DNA of 42,161 bases from assembly GCA_030453295.1 (NCBI GenBank), contig JAKDKQ010000004.1, positions 1-42,161 of the forward strand, read 5' to 3'. The position numbers and the translations under genes are program-made. Of this stretch, positions 18,527 through 27,817 are shown in pieces. Positions within the stretch are counted from its first letter, which is position 1, and each line of letters starts with the position of its first letter. This DNA comes from Janibacter sp. (lineage in GTDB: Bacteria; Actinomycetota; Actinomycetes; Actinomycetales; Dermatophilaceae). A model generated the notes under the pieces. That model was not told the DNA's origin. It did not search any database and saw only the letters and a list, made by a program, of their open reading frames with translations.

Positions 18527-19459
18527 TCAGTCGTTGGCGTGCAGCGCGTCGTTGAGCGCGATGCCGTGGCCGGTGCGGTCGCGGGCCTCGACGGTGCCGG
18601 TGACGGAGTTGCGGACGAAGAGCAGACCGCTCCGGCCGGAGAGCTCGGCGGCCTTGACCACGGCGCCGTCGGGCAGGGTGACCTTGGTCCCGGCCGTGAC
18701 GTAGAGCCCGGCCTCCACGACGCAGTCGTCGCCGAGGGCGATGCCGACGCCGGCCTCGGCGCCCACGAGGCAGCGTTCGCCGATCGAGACACGCTCGGTG
18801 CCACCACCGGAGAGGGTGCCCATGGTCGAGGCGCCGCCACCGATGTCGGAGCCGTCGCCGACGACGACGCCCTGACTGATCCGGCCCTCGACCATGGAGG
18901 TGCCCAGGGTCCCGGCGTTGAAGTTGACGAAACCCTCGTGCATGACGGTGGTGCCGGCGGCGAGGTGGGCGCCCAGGCGGACCCGGTCGGCGTCACCGAT
19001 GCGCACGCCCGCGGGGGTGACGTAGTCGGTGAGGCGGGGGAACTTGTCGATGCTCGTCACCTGGACCGGGCCGCGCGCACGCAGCCGGGCGCGGGTGGTC
19101 TCGAAGCCCTCGACCGCGCACGGGCCATGGTTGGTCCACACGACATTGGTCAGCTGACCAAAGAGGCCGTCGAGGTTGATCGAGTTGGGCTGGACGAGCC
19201 GGTGGGAGAGCAGGTGCAGGCGCAGGTAGGCGTCGGACGCGCCATCGGGCGCAGCGTCGAGGTCGATGGCGACGGTGATGACCTCGGTGCGCACGCGGCG
19301 GGCCTCGTCCTCACCGGCCAGGGCAAGGAGCTCCTCGGGCACCTGGACGGCCTCGGGGGCCTCACCCAGGACCGGCTCGGGGTACCAGGTGTCCAGGACC
19401 GACCCATCGGTCGTCACGGTGGCCACTCCATGGCCCCAGGCAGCGCGCGTCGTCGTCAT
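18527..19459 (-). CDS. dapD: 2,3,4,5-tetrahydropyridine-2,6-dicarboxylate N-succinyltransferase
   Basis: Hexapeptide-repeat C-terminus ([47 protein letters not shown]); actinobacterial DapD N-terminus; near dapE. Confidence 0.92.
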   Translation of the reverse strand: MTTTRAAWGHGVATVTTDGSVLDTWYPEPVLGEAPEAVQVPEELLALAGEDEARRVRTEVITVAIDLDAAPDGASDAYLRLHLLSHRLVQPNSINLDGLFGQLTNVVWTNHGPCAVEGFETTRARLRARGPVQVTSIDKFPRLTDYVTPAGVRIGDADRVRLGAHLAAGTTVMHEGFVNFNAGTLGTSMVEGRISQGVVVGDGSDIGGGASTMGTLSGGGTERVSIGERCLVGAEAGVGIALGDDCVVEAGLYVTAGTKVTLPDGAVVKAAELSGRSGLLFVRNSVTGTVEARDRTGHGIALNDALHAND

Positions 19460-19465
19460 GGGTCG

Positions 19466-19471
19466 ATCCTA
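19466..19471 (-). promoter_or_regulatory. Leaderless-type -10 element (TAGGAT) for dapD
   Basis: Minus strand TAGGAT-CGACCC-ATG, six nucleotides to the start codon. Confidence 0.5.
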
Positions 19472-19512
19472 CGAAACCGGGCGCCGGTCGCTCGCATCCG
19501 TGGGGCGTGGGC

Positions 19513-20133
19513 TCAGCCCGCGGGACGCCGCCAGGTCCACTCGTTGTCGTGCTTGACCGAGGCTGCCCGCAGCCGCCGGTCGATGGTGGAGCTCCACGTG
19601 ACCTCGGCGATGGCCGGAGGGCGGCGTCCGGCGGCGTCGCGCACCAGGAGGTCGGCAGCGCCCCATGCCTCGTCGGGATCCTCGCCCAGCGCGCTGGCCA
19701 CGCCCAGGTCGACGGGCACGATCGCGAGCCGGAAGCCGAGGTGTCCCAGGAAGGCCTCGACCCGGCCCACGGACAGCGGGCTGGCGTCCCCTTCGGCGCG
19801 GTTGACGCTCGGTTGGCTCCACCCGACCGTCTGCGCCAACGTCCGCTGTGACAGGCCCCGGGTGCGACGGAACCGGCGGCTGACCAGGCCCACCCGCGCC
19901 CCGATGTCGAGCGTCGTCCGGCGGGACCGTAGCTCTTCGGACTTCGTGGGGCTCGTGCGGCCGGGCAGGTCGGGGATCGGGGTGGCTTCTCGCGGAGGCA
20001 CGACCTCCGGCCACAGCAGGCAGTCCAAGCAATCCTCGCAAGCGCCGGCCCCCAGCTCATCGCAGACGGCGCAGGGCATCGGGCAGACGACGCCCTCACC
20101 TGAGTCCGGGAGCTGCTGTGCATCGAGGTCCAT
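19513..20133 (-). CDS. XRE/HTH regulator with Cys-rich N-terminus
   Basis: HTH text VGLVSRRFRRTRGLSQRTLAQTVGWSQPSVNRAE; N-term CPMPCAVCDELGAGACEDCLDC. Confidence 0.75.
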   Translation of the reverse strand: MDLDAQQLPDSGEGVVCPMPCAVCDELGAGACEDCLDCLLWPEVVPPREATPIPDLPGRTSPTKSEELRSRRTTLDIGARVGLVSRRFRRTRGLSQRTLAQTVGWSQPSVNRAEGDASPLSVGRVEAFLGHLGFRLAIVPVDLGVASALGEDPDEAWGAADLLVRDAAGRRPPAIAEVTWSSTIDRRLRAASVKHDNEWTWRRPAG

Positions 20134-20222
20134 GCTTCATCGTCACCCGGGACGCGCCCCGGGAGGTGTGGTGCTCCGGGATTGTGGAGGGCGCCGTCGC
20201 GACCTGTGCGGGTGTGGATGGA

Positions 20223-20362
20223 CCCTCCGCCCCTGACTCGTGAGGTGAATCAGTGGCTGCTCAGTGGCTGCTCAGTGGCGAGCGAGGTCGGTGCTCTCGT
20301 GCCTCCGGTCGTGACTCACGGAGTGCATCATGATCCACGGGACGAGTCACGACCGAAGGCAC
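20223..20362. repeat. REP/BIME-like locus 1: one half-unit (20223-20252) plus one full palindrome (20299-20362)
   Basis: 20299-20362 is symmetric about 20330/20331 with ~25/32 arm identity; arms contain CCTCCGGTCGTGACTC and match the 27.8-kb locus. Confidence 0.85.
20251..20279 (+). repeat. 11-bp tandem repeat CAGTGGCTGCT x ~2.6
   Basis: cagtggctgct cagtggctgct cagtggc. Confidence 0.85.
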
Positions 20363-20436
20363 GGATGCATGCTTCGCGGTCGGCTCCAGCCGTGGGCCCA
20401 CCACGGCATCTGCTTGCCACGCCCTAGGGTGGCGGC

Positions 20437-21513
20437 ATGCCGAGCCTGGACCTCACCGCAGACGTCGTGACCCTCACCCAGCAGCTGTGCGACATCGAGT
20501 CGGTCAGCCATGACGAGGCGGCCATCGCCGACGCGATCGAGGCGGCGCTGACCCCCCTTCGTCATCTCGAGGTGATCCGCCGGGGCCACACGGTCATCGC
20601 CCGCACCCACCTCGGACGCGATGAGCGCGTCGTGCTGGCCGGCCACATCGACACCGTGCCGCTCACCAGCGAGCCGGCCAACCTGCCCGTCCGTCGCGAG
20701 CAGGTCGGTGGCGTCGACGTCCTCTGGGGTCGCGGCACCGTGGACATGAAGGGGGGCGTCGCCGTCCAGCTCAAGGCCGCCCTCGTCGAGGAGCCGAGCC
20801 GCGATGTCACCTTCCTCTTCTACGAGGCCGAGGAGGTCGACGCGGTCCACAACGGGTTGCAGCTGCTCGCCGAGTCCGATCCCGACCTGCTCGAGGCTGA
20901 CTTCGCCGTCCTCCTGGAGCCCACCAACTCCGAGGTCGAGGGCGGGTGCAAGGGCACGATGCGGGTCGAGGTGCGCCTCAAGGGCATCGCTGCGCACTCC
21001 GCCCGCCCGTGGAACGGTCACAACGCCATCCACGACGCCCACGAGGTCCTCGCCGCGCTCGCCGCCCACGAGGAGGCGACCGTCCACGTCGACGGGCTGG
21101 ACTACCACGAGGCGCTCCAGGCCGTCGGGATCACCGGCGGCATCGCGGGCAATGTCATCCCCGACTCCTGCACCGTGCTGATCAACTACCGCTTCGCCCC
21201 GGACAAGGACGCGGAGGCGGCGCTGGCCTACGTGCAGTCCGTCCTGCCCGGCCGCGAGCTGCACGTGCGCGACATGGCCGAGGGCGCCCGACCCGGGCTG
21301 GACCTGCCGGCAGCGCAGGCCTTCGTCGCCGCGCTCGGCGTCCCCGTCGGCCCCAAGGAGGGGTGGACCGATGTCGCTCGCTTCTCCGCGCAGGGCATCC
21401 CCGCCGTCAACTTCGGCCCCGGCGACCCCAACCTCGCGCACCACGACGAGGAGCGGTGCCCGGTCGATCAGATCATCACGGCGGAGCAGGCCGTGCTGCG
21501 CTGGCTCGCGTAG
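20437..21513 (+). CDS. dapE: Succinyl-diaminopimelate desuccinylase
   Basis: VVLAGHIDTVPL, GRGTVDMKGGVAV, FYEAEEVDAVHNGL, LLEPTNSEVEGGCKGTMR; M20 family. Confidence 0.93.
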   Translation: MPSLDLTADVVTLTQQLCDIESVSHDEAAIADAIEAALTPLRHLEVIRRGHTVIARTHLGRDERVVLAGHIDTVPLTSEPANLPVRREQVGGVDVLWGRGTVDMKGGVAVQLKAALVEEPSRDVTFLFYEAEEVDAVHNGLQLLAESDPDLLEADFAVLLEPTNSEVEGGCKGTMRVEVRLKGIAAHSARPWNGHNAIHDAHEVLAALAAHEEATVHVDGLDYHEALQAVGITGGIAGNVIPDSCTVLINYRFAPDKDAEAALAYVQSVLPGRELHVRDMAEGARPGLDLPAAQAFVAALGVPVGPKEGWTDVARFSAQGIPAVNFGPGDPNLAHHDEERCPVDQIITAEQAVLRWLA

Positions 21514-21523
21514 GGTCGCGACC

Positions 21524-22300
21524 GTGACGGATCAGGGGAACAACTCAGACCGCTGGTACCACAAGGGCCCCGTGCTCATGCGTGGCCGCCAGGTGCCCAA
21601 GTCGACGACCGACCAGCGGCTGCTCGACGACAAGGGCCACGCCGACTGGCTGCACACCGACCCGTGGCGCGTGCTGCGCATCCAGGCCGAGTTCGTCGAA
21701 GGCTTCGGCGCGCTCGCCGAGCTCGGGCCGGCCGTCAGCATCTTCGGCAGCGCGCGCACCCCCGTCGACTCCCCGCGGTACGCGGACGGGATCGAGCTGG
21801 GTCGACTCGTCGCCGAAGCGGGCTACGCCGTCATCACCGGGGGAGGCCCCGGCGCGATGGAGGCCGCCAACCGCGGTGCGCGTGAGGCCGGCGGCACGAG
21901 CGTCGGTCTCGGGATCGAGCTGCCCTTCGAGGCCGGCCTGAACCCCTACTGCGATCTCGGCATCAACTTCCGCTACTTCTTCGCCCGCAAGACGATGTTC
22001 GTCAAGTACAGCGAGGGCTTCCTTGTGCTGCCTGGTGGCTTCGGCACGCTCGACGAGGTCTTCGAGGCAGTGACGCTGGCCCAGACGGGCAAGGTGACCG
22101 GGTTCCCGATCGTGCTCATCGGCACCGAGTACTGGGCCGGTCTGGTGGACTGGCTGCGCGACTCCGTCCTCGAGGGCGGCATGATCAGCGCTGACGACCT
22201 CGACCGGCTCTACGTCACCGATGACCTCGTCGACGCCGTCGAGTACGTCAAGCGAGAGTCGGCGCGGGTTCGCCCCGAGACGCCGAAGCAGCCGGAGTAG
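21524..22300 (+). CDS. LOG family / TIGR00730-type protein
   Basis: VSIFGSARTP, GGGPGAMEAANRGAREAGG, GLGIELPFE, LPGGFGTLDEVFEA; GTG start at 21524. Confidence 0.9.
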   Translation: MTDQGNNSDRWYHKGPVLMRGRQVPKSTTDQRLLDDKGHADWLHTDPWRVLRIQAEFVEGFGALAELGPAVSIFGSARTPVDSPRYADGIELGRLVAEAGYAVITGGGPGAMEAANRGAREAGGTSVGLGIELPFEAGLNPYCDLGINFRYFFARKTMFVKYSEGFLVLPGGFGTLDEVFEAVTLAQTGKVTGFPIVLIGTEYWAGLVDWLRDSVLEGGMISADDLDRLYVTDDLVDAVEYVKRESARVRPETPKQPE

Positions 22301-22303
22301 GCG

Positions 22304-22609
22304 ATGGTCTGGATCCTCTTCACCCTCGTCGCCGTCCTCGTCGTCGTCGTCTTCGCAGCGGTGCTCACCGGTCGGCTGAGTCCCGACCCGATGGCCCAGG
22401 CCGTCGGCACGGCGCCTCACCACGGACTGCCGGACAGCGGGTGGCAGGCCACCGACATCGATCTGGTGCGCTTCGACACCGCACTGCGCGGCTACCGCAT
22501 GGACCAGGTCGACGATGTGCTCGACCAGCTCCAGCAGCGGGTGGCCGAGCTCGAGGACCGCGCCAGCGGCTCCGGCGAGCGACGTGATGACGGCACCCAC
22601 CTCGGCTGA
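22304..22609 (+). CDS. DivIVA-domain small membrane protein
   Basis: N-terminal TM; FDTALRGYRMDQVDDVLDQLQQRVAELE is a DivIVA-domain motif. Confidence 0.75.
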   Translation: MVWILFTLVAVLVVVVFAAVLTGRLSPDPMAQAVGTAPHHGLPDSGWQATDIDLVRFDTALRGYRMDQVDDVLDQLQQRVAELEDRASGSGERRDDGTHLG

Positions 22610-23903
22610 CCCGACCACCGAGGGCGAAGGGGGGACCCCCCGCCCTGCTCGGTGGCGCACCTCTGCCGGCAGGTCCGAGCTGGGCCGGGCTGTCCTCGCG
22701 CGTCCGGTGCGCTCGCTGCTGGCCATCTACGCGCTCAGTCGTCTGGTCGCGCTGCTCGGTATCTGGATCGCAGCGCACTACTACCAGTCACCGGCGGGCG
22801 TCGGGCACCTCGACCCCGGCCTGCCGGACATGTTTCGGCTGTGGGACACCGAGTGGTACCAGCGCATCGTCACCGAGGGATATCCCATCCCGCTGCCGGC
22901 CGACCCGGAGACCGGGCAGATCACCTACAGCGCGTGGGCATTCTTCCCGCTCTTCCCCGGTCTGGTGCGCCTGCTCATGGTCACGGGGCTGGGTTTCACC
23001 GCGTCAGCGATCCTGCTCAACCTCGCGCTCGGGGCCATCGCCACCCTCCTGGTGTGGAAGGTCCTGAGCTTCCCGGGCCACGCGGCCAGTCAGCCCGCAC
23101 GTGAGCGGCTGGCCTTCGTCGCCGCGGCGCTGTGGTGCTTCTACCCGGCGACCGGGGTGATGCTGCTGCCCTACACCGAGGCGCTCGCCGCGGCCCTCAT
23201 CGCCGGGGCGCTCCTACTGCTCATGCGCGGCAAGTACCTGAGCGTCGCGGTCATCGCGATCCTCCTGGGCTTCACGCGTGGGGTGGCGGCCCCGCTCGGG
23301 CTGGCCGTGCTGGCCCACCTGTGGCTGCGCTGGCGGGAGGAGCGGGCGAGCGGCACCGCCCCCTTCGCGCACGACCGCACCCGGATCATCATCATGTGTC
23401 TGGCGACGGGCATCTCGGGGGTCGCGTGGCCGGTGACGGTGGGCTACCTGTCGGGGCTGCCGGACGCCTTCTTCCAGGTGCAGGCCGCGTGGGGGCAGCG
23501 CCCCGACCAGGGGCCCTTCGTGCTGTGGTTCAGCTGGGCGTGGGACCAGAGAGGGTTGTTCGCCGTCATCGTCATGGTGGCCCTCGTCGCGACCTACCTG
23601 GCGCTCGTCATCGGACGTCACGGGGCGTGGATCCCGCTCGAGGTGCGCATGTGGGCCCTGGTCTACCCGCTCTACCTCTTCGCGGTGGTGCGTCCGATCA
23701 CCAGCATGTGGCGCTTCCTGCTGCTCGACTTCCCGCTGATGGCGCTGCTGGCGTCGGTCACGATGCGCACGTCCACCGGAGGGCGGGTCGTGCGCCACTG
23801 GCGGCGCCGGGCACTGGTGGTCGTCGTCGTGCTGGTCCTCGGCGTCATCGCCTGGTCGAGTGGCTTGCTGCCCTACGTGCCGTGGCATGTCACCCCGCCA
23901 TGA
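22587..23903 (+). CDS. Polytopic membrane protein, PIG-V/mannosyltransferase-like
   Basis: 439 aa; FRLWDTEWYQRIVTEGYP; many TM segments. Confidence 0.7.
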   Translation: MTAPTSADPTTEGEGGTPRPARWRTSAGRSELGRAVLARPVRSLLAIYALSRLVALLGIWIAAHYYQSPAGVGHLDPGLPDMFRLWDTEWYQRIVTEGYPIPLPADPETGQITYSAWAFFPLFPGLVRLLMVTGLGFTASAILLNLALGAIATLLVWKVLSFPGHAASQPARERLAFVAAALWCFYPATGVMLLPYTEALAAALIAGALLLLMRGKYLSVAVIAILLGFTRGVAAPLGLAVLAHLWLRWREERASGTAPFAHDRTRIIIMCLATGISGVAWPVTVGYLSGLPDAFFQVQAAWGQRPDQGPFVLWFSWAWDQRGLFAVIVMVALVATYLALVIGRHGAWIPLEVRMWALVYPLYLFAVVRPITSMWRFLLLDFPLMALLASVTMRTSTGGRVVRHWRRRALVVVVVLVLGVIAWSSGLLPYVPWHVTPP

Positions 23904-23951
23904 CCTGATTAGGCCGACGGCGTCGCAGGGGTGGATAATGGGGCCAAGCGT

Positions 23952-23967
23952 CGGCGCAAATGCGCCG
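23952..23967 (+). promoter_or_regulatory. Perfect hairpin in the putative leader of the DUF3117 gene
   Basis: CGGCGCA-AA-TGCGCCG, just downstream of a -10-like GATAAT. Confidence 0.4.
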
Positions 23968-24012
23968 CCGGCCGGTCAGGCTCCGGTCGGTTTTGTATCG
24001 AAGGGAACGCAC

Positions 24013-24192
24013 ATGGCGGCAATGAAGCCACGCACGGGGGATGGTCCGCTCGAGGTCGTCAAGGAGGGCCGGGGCATCGTCCTGCGCATGCCGCTCGAGG
24101 GTGGTGGCCGGCTCGTCGTGGAGATGAAGCCGGACGAGGTCCTCGCCCTCGGTGAGGCCATCGACAACTGCGAGGGCCTGCAGAAGAAGTAG
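24013..24192 (+). CDS. DUF3117 small conserved actinobacterial protein
   Basis: MAAMKPRTGDGPLEVVKEGRGIVLRMPLEGGGRLVVEMKPDEVLALGEAI, characteristic of DUF3117. Confidence 0.9.
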   Translation: MAAMKPRTGDGPLEVVKEGRGIVLRMPLEGGGRLVVEMKPDEVLALGEAIDNCEGLQKK

Positions 24193-24205
24193 TCCCCGTC
24201 GAGGA

Positions 24206-24237
24206 GCCCCCGGTCGCCATGCGGCCGGGGGCTCTCG
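24206..24237 (+). terminator. Intrinsic hairpin after the DUF3117 gene
   Basis: GAGCCCCCGG...CCGGGGGCTC inverted repeat (gagcccccggtcgccatgcggccgggggctc). Confidence 0.6.
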
Positions 24238-24345
24238 CGTGCCATGGGGCGTTCGGATGGTGACACGGCGCTGCCCAGCGGGGGAGCCACTGGTTACGGT
24301 GCCCGGACACTGCTGACGTGGCTCACCGGCCCGAGGGGAACACCA

Positions 24346-24708
24346 ATGAACGCTGGATATGGACTCGCCGTCCGCTGGTCGTTGACCAACGCACCTGCCG
24401 ATGTCGCGGCACAGCTGCGCGAGTACGTCGTCGGGACCTCGATGGCCAACTTCATGTTCCTCGACGGTCTGGCCTTCAAGACCTGGCGGATGGTCGAGGG
24501 GCAGTGGTTCGAGGGCACCTATGTCTTCGACGCGGCCAAGGACCGGGACGAGTTCTGCGAGGACTTCACCGGCAAAGCGGCCGACTCCGCCGGCAGCCAG
24601 ATCATCGGGTCGGCCCCGACGGAGATCACGCCCTTCGAGGTCGTGGCGATCGCCGAAGGTCCGGCGCAGTTCCGTCGCGGCCCGGGGCCGGGAGCCGCTA
24701 CCGCTTGA
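24346..24708 (+). CDS. Small hypothetical protein, possibly dimeric alpha-beta barrel
   Basis: 121 aa ORF with consistent frame; family call is weak. Confidence 0.6.
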   Translation: MNAGYGLAVRWSLTNAPADVAAQLREYVVGTSMANFMFLDGLAFKTWRMVEGQWFEGTYVFDAAKDRDEFCEDFTGKAADSAGSQIIGSAPTEITPFEVVAIAEGPAQFRRGPGPGAATA

Positions 24709-25330
24709 CCGCGGCGAAGAGCCCGTCGCCCACCGGCAGCAGGCTCGGGACCAGCCGGTCGTCGTCGCGCAGCTGCTTGCCGAGGTCGCGCAGCAGGACC
24801 GTGCGAGCATCCCGCGAGGCGGGGTCAGCGACCCGGTCGTGCCAGAGCATGTTGTCCATCGCCAGGACGCCACCCGGTCGCAGCAACCGGATCGCGTGCT
24901 CGACGTAGTCGGGGTAGCCCTCCTTGTCGGCGTCGATGTGCACGAGGTCGTAGGACGCGTCGTTCATCCGCGGCAGCACGTCCAGGGCGCGGCCGGTGAT
25001 GACCCGCGTGCGCTGCGGGGCGATCCCCGCCGCAGCGAAGGACCGCTTGGCGCGCACCGCGTGCTCGGGCTCGATCTCGATGGAGGTCAGCACGCCGTCC
25101 TCGGGCATCCCGTCGAGCAGCCACAGGCCGGAGGTCCCGGCGCCGGTCCCGACCTCGATGACGTGCCGGGCCCCGACCGCGGCCGCGAGGAGACGAAGGG
25201 TGGCGCCGCCGCCGGTGCCGATCGGCACCGCTCCGAGCTCGGTCCCTGTGCGACGGGCGGCCTCGACGGCCTCCTCCTCGGGGATGAACTGCTCGGCGTA
25301 GGCATGGCTGTTGAGCTGGGCGGCGGTCAT
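24698..25330 (-). CDS. O-methyltransferase (SAM-dependent)
   Basis: VIEVGTGAGTSGLWLLDGMPEDGVLTSIEIEPEHAVRAK; YDLVHIDADKEGYPDYVEHAIRLLRPGGVLAMDN; divergent from sigE as in Rv1220c-Rv1221. Confidence 0.92.
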   Translation of the reverse strand: MTAAQLNSHAYAEQFIPEEEAVEAARRTGTELGAVPIGTGGGATLRLLAAAVGARHVIEVGTGAGTSGLWLLDGMPEDGVLTSIEIEPEHAVRAKRSFAAAGIAPQRTRVITGRALDVLPRMNDASYDLVHIDADKEGYPDYVEHAIRLLRPGGVLAMDNMLWHDRVADPASRDARTVLLRDLGKQLRDDDRLVPSLLPVGDGLFAAVKR

Positions 25331-25384
25331 GGGAGTCCACCCTAGTCCGGGTCCGCGCGTCACAGACTTCCTTCAGGTTGGGCG

Positions 25385-26026
25385 GTGACGATGGACACCG
25401 TGAGCAGCGATATCGCGACCACCACCGACGCCCAGCACGACTGGGTCCAGCCGACCTGGGCGGAGGTCGTCGAGCAGCACGGGGCCCGGGTCTACCGTCT
25501 GGCCTACCGACTGACCGGCAACGTCCACGACGCCGAGGACCTCACGCACGATGTCTTCGTGCGCGTCTTCCGCTCGCTCGACGGCTACACCCCGGGCACC
25601 TTCGAGGGGTGGTTGCACCGCATCACGACCAACCTCTTCCTCGACCGGGCCCGCCGCAAGCAGCGGCTGCGTTTCGACGCGCTCACCGACGAGTTCGCCG
25701 CCCTGCTGCACAGCGGCACCGCGAGCCCGGAGCAGGTGTACCTGGAGCACCACCTCGACGGTGACGTCCAGCGGGCACTGGACGCTCTGCCGCCGCAGTT
25801 TCGCGCCGCGGTCGTCCTGTGCGACATCGAGGGGCTGACCTACGAGGAGGTGGCCGAGGCCCTCGAGATCAAGCTCGGCACCGTGCGCTCGCGCATCCAC
25901 CGTGGACGGGCGCTGCTGCGGGAGAGCCTGAGCCACCGTCAGCCCGCGCCCTCGACGCGCACCGAGAGCCGCCGACGTGGTGGCTCGGGCTTCCCGATGG
26001 CCCGGCCGGTGACCGGCACCCTGTGA
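25385..26026 (+). CDS. sigE: ECF RNA polymerase sigma factor SigE
   Basis: [56 protein letters not shown]; sigma-70 region 4 text; syntenic with htrA-tatB. Confidence 0.92.
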   Translation: MTMDTVSSDIATTTDAQHDWVQPTWAEVVEQHGARVYRLAYRLTGNVHDAEDLTHDVFVRVFRSLDGYTPGTFEGWLHRITTNLFLDRARRKQRLRFDALTDEFAALLHSGTASPEQVYLEHHLDGDVQRALDALPPQFRAAVVLCDIEGLTYEEVAEALEIKLGTVRSRIHRGRALLRESLSHRQPAPSTRTESRRRGGSGFPMARPVTGTL

Positions 26027-26060
26027 CGTCGCGACCTGCGCGACAAGGCAGGATGACCGT

Positions 26061-27380
26061 ATGAGCTCTCCGCACCCGGGTGAGGAGCACCGACCCTCGG
26101 GCCCGCCCGCCGAGCACACGCAGCCCGTGCCACCTGGTCCCTACGTGCCCTACGAGAGCTATGAGCAACCGGCGCAGCCGTACGGCGTGACGCCCGACCC
26201 GTACCAGGGCACCTCGCACCAGGTCACCCCGTACCCGGGCACCGCGTACCCGAGCGCCACGTACCCGCAGCAGGGCCCCCCTTCGTCTCGGCGTCGCGGA
26301 CCCGGCTGGGTCGGGGCGGGCGCCATGACCGTGGCGGCGGCTCTGCTGGCCGGTGGGATCGGCGGTGCGGGCGGCGCCCTGCTGGCCGGTGACGACGGTG
26401 GCGGCCCGACGATCGTGCAGCGCGACGGCGATCGCACGCAGCGTCCCGACGGGTCCATCGCAGCCATCGCGGCAGATGCGGTGCCGAGCGTGGTCACCGT
26501 GCGGGTCCGCAGCAACGGCGGGGGTGGCACCGGCTCGGGCTGGGTCTACGACGACCGCGGTCACATCGTCACCAACGACCACGTGGTCGACGCGGCCGGT
26601 GACAGCGGCACGGTGAGCATCGAGATGACGGACGGCACGCGGCTGGACGCCGAGGTCATCGGCCGTGACTCGTCGTACGACCTCGCGGTGCTCAAGGTGG
26701 ACTCCGACGAGCTGCAGCCCCTGTCGATCGGCGCGTCCGATGACGTCGTCGTCGGCGATGAGGTCGTCGCGGTGGGTTCCCCGCTCGGGCTGGGCTCCAC
26801 CGTCACGGCAGGCATCGTCTCTGCTCTCGAGCGACCGGTGACGGCGGGCGAGGCGGGGGACGAGTCCTTCATCTCGGCGATCCAGACGGATGCGGCGATC
26901 AACCCGGGCAACTCCGGCGGTCCGCTCCTCAACGGCGACGGCGATGTCATCGGGGTCAACTCCGCGATTGCACAGGTCCCCGGTCAGGGTCAGGCATCCG
27001 GATCGATCGGTGTGGGCTTTGCCATCCCGTCCGATGTCGTGGTGCGCACCGTCGACCAGCTGATCTCCACCGGCAAGGCGATCCACCCGATGATTGGCGT
27101 GAGCCTGGACCGGCGCTGGAGCGGCGAGGGTGCCAAGGTCCTCAAGGACTCTGATGTCCCCAGCGGTGACGCCGTCGTGCCCGGTGGGCCGGCGGACAGC
27201 GCGGGTATCGAGCCCGGTGACCTGATCACCGAGATGGACGGTCGTCGGATCACCGACCTCGACCAGCTGATCACGCGCATCCGGGCGAAGGCCGTGGGGG
27301 ATAAGGTCACCCTGAAGGTCCTCAGGGGTGGCAAGGAGCAGGAGCTGACGATGACGCTCGAAGCAGCGAAGGAAGGCTGA
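26061..27380 (+). CDS. htrA: HtrA/DegP-like trypsin-PDZ serine protease
   Basis: TGSGWVYDDRGHIVTNDHVV, SYDLAVLKVD, INPGNSGGPLLNGDGDVIGVNSAI; C-terminal PDZ. Confidence 0.93.
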   Translation: MSSPHPGEEHRPSGPPAEHTQPVPPGPYVPYESYEQPAQPYGVTPDPYQGTSHQVTPYPGTAYPSATYPQQGPPSSRRRGPGWVGAGAMTVAAALLAGGIGGAGGALLAGDDGGGPTIVQRDGDRTQRPDGSIAAIAADAVPSVVTVRVRSNGGGGTGSGWVYDDRGHIVTNDHVVDAAGDSGTVSIEMTDGTRLDAEVIGRDSSYDLAVLKVDSDELQPLSIGASDDVVVGDEVVAVGSPLGLGSTVTAGIVSALERPVTAGEAGDESFISAIQTDAAINPGNSGGPLLNGDGDVIGVNSAIAQVPGQGQASGSIGVGFAIPSDVVVRTVDQLISTGKAIHPMIGVSLDRRWSGEGAKVLKDSDVPSGDAVVPGGPADSAGIEPGDLITEMDGRRITDLDQLITRIRAKAVGDKVTLKVLRGGKEQELTMTLEAAKEG

Positions 27381-27383
27381 CGG

Positions 27384-27773
27384 ATGCCGGTGCACGGGAC
27401 CGAGTTCCTCGTCCTGATCCTGCTCGCCTTCATCATCCTCGGCCCCAAGCAGCTGCCCGAGTACGCGGCCAAGCTCGCCCGGGTCGTCGTCAAGGCTCGG
27501 CGCTTGGCCAATGACGCCAAGGTCCAGCTCAAGGAGCAGATGGGGCCGGAGTACGAGGACCTCGACTGGCGTCAGTACGACCCGCGCCAGTACGACCCGC
27601 GTCGCATCGTCAAGCAGGCGCTCCTGGAGCCCTTGGACGATGCCTTCTCCCTCGACGACACACCGGCTGCCACGTCCTCGTCTGCCACGTCCTCGTCTGC
27701 CGCAGCCTCGTCGGAGCCTGCCGCTCTGACCGCCGTGCCCAGCGGCACGCCCTGGGATCCTGAGGCGACCTGA
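27384..27773 (+). CDS. tatB: Sec-independent translocase TatB
   Basis: GTEFLVLILLAFIILGPKQLPEYAAKLARVVVKARRLANDAKVQLKEQMGPEYEDLDW; located after htrA. Confidence 0.88.
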   Translation: MPVHGTEFLVLILLAFIILGPKQLPEYAAKLARVVVKARRLANDAKVQLKEQMGPEYEDLDWRQYDPRQYDPRRIVKQALLEPLDDAFSLDDTPAATSSSATSSSAAASSEPAALTAVPSGTPWDPEAT

Positions 27774-27817
27774 GCCTGAGGCGACCTGGGCCGCGGCCAC
27801 AGACGATGTGGTGCGGC

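Noticed and set aside
20251-20279. 11-bp tandem repeat as a possible VNTR or iteron array
   Set aside because: Only about 2.6 units; too short to claim iterons. Kept only as a repeat feature within the palindrome locus.
26665-26680. CGTGACTCGTCGTACG inside htrA as another copy of the TGACTC palindrome family
   Set aside because: Only about 9 nt match, in coding sequence, without the CCTCCG or GTGGATC parts; likely chance.
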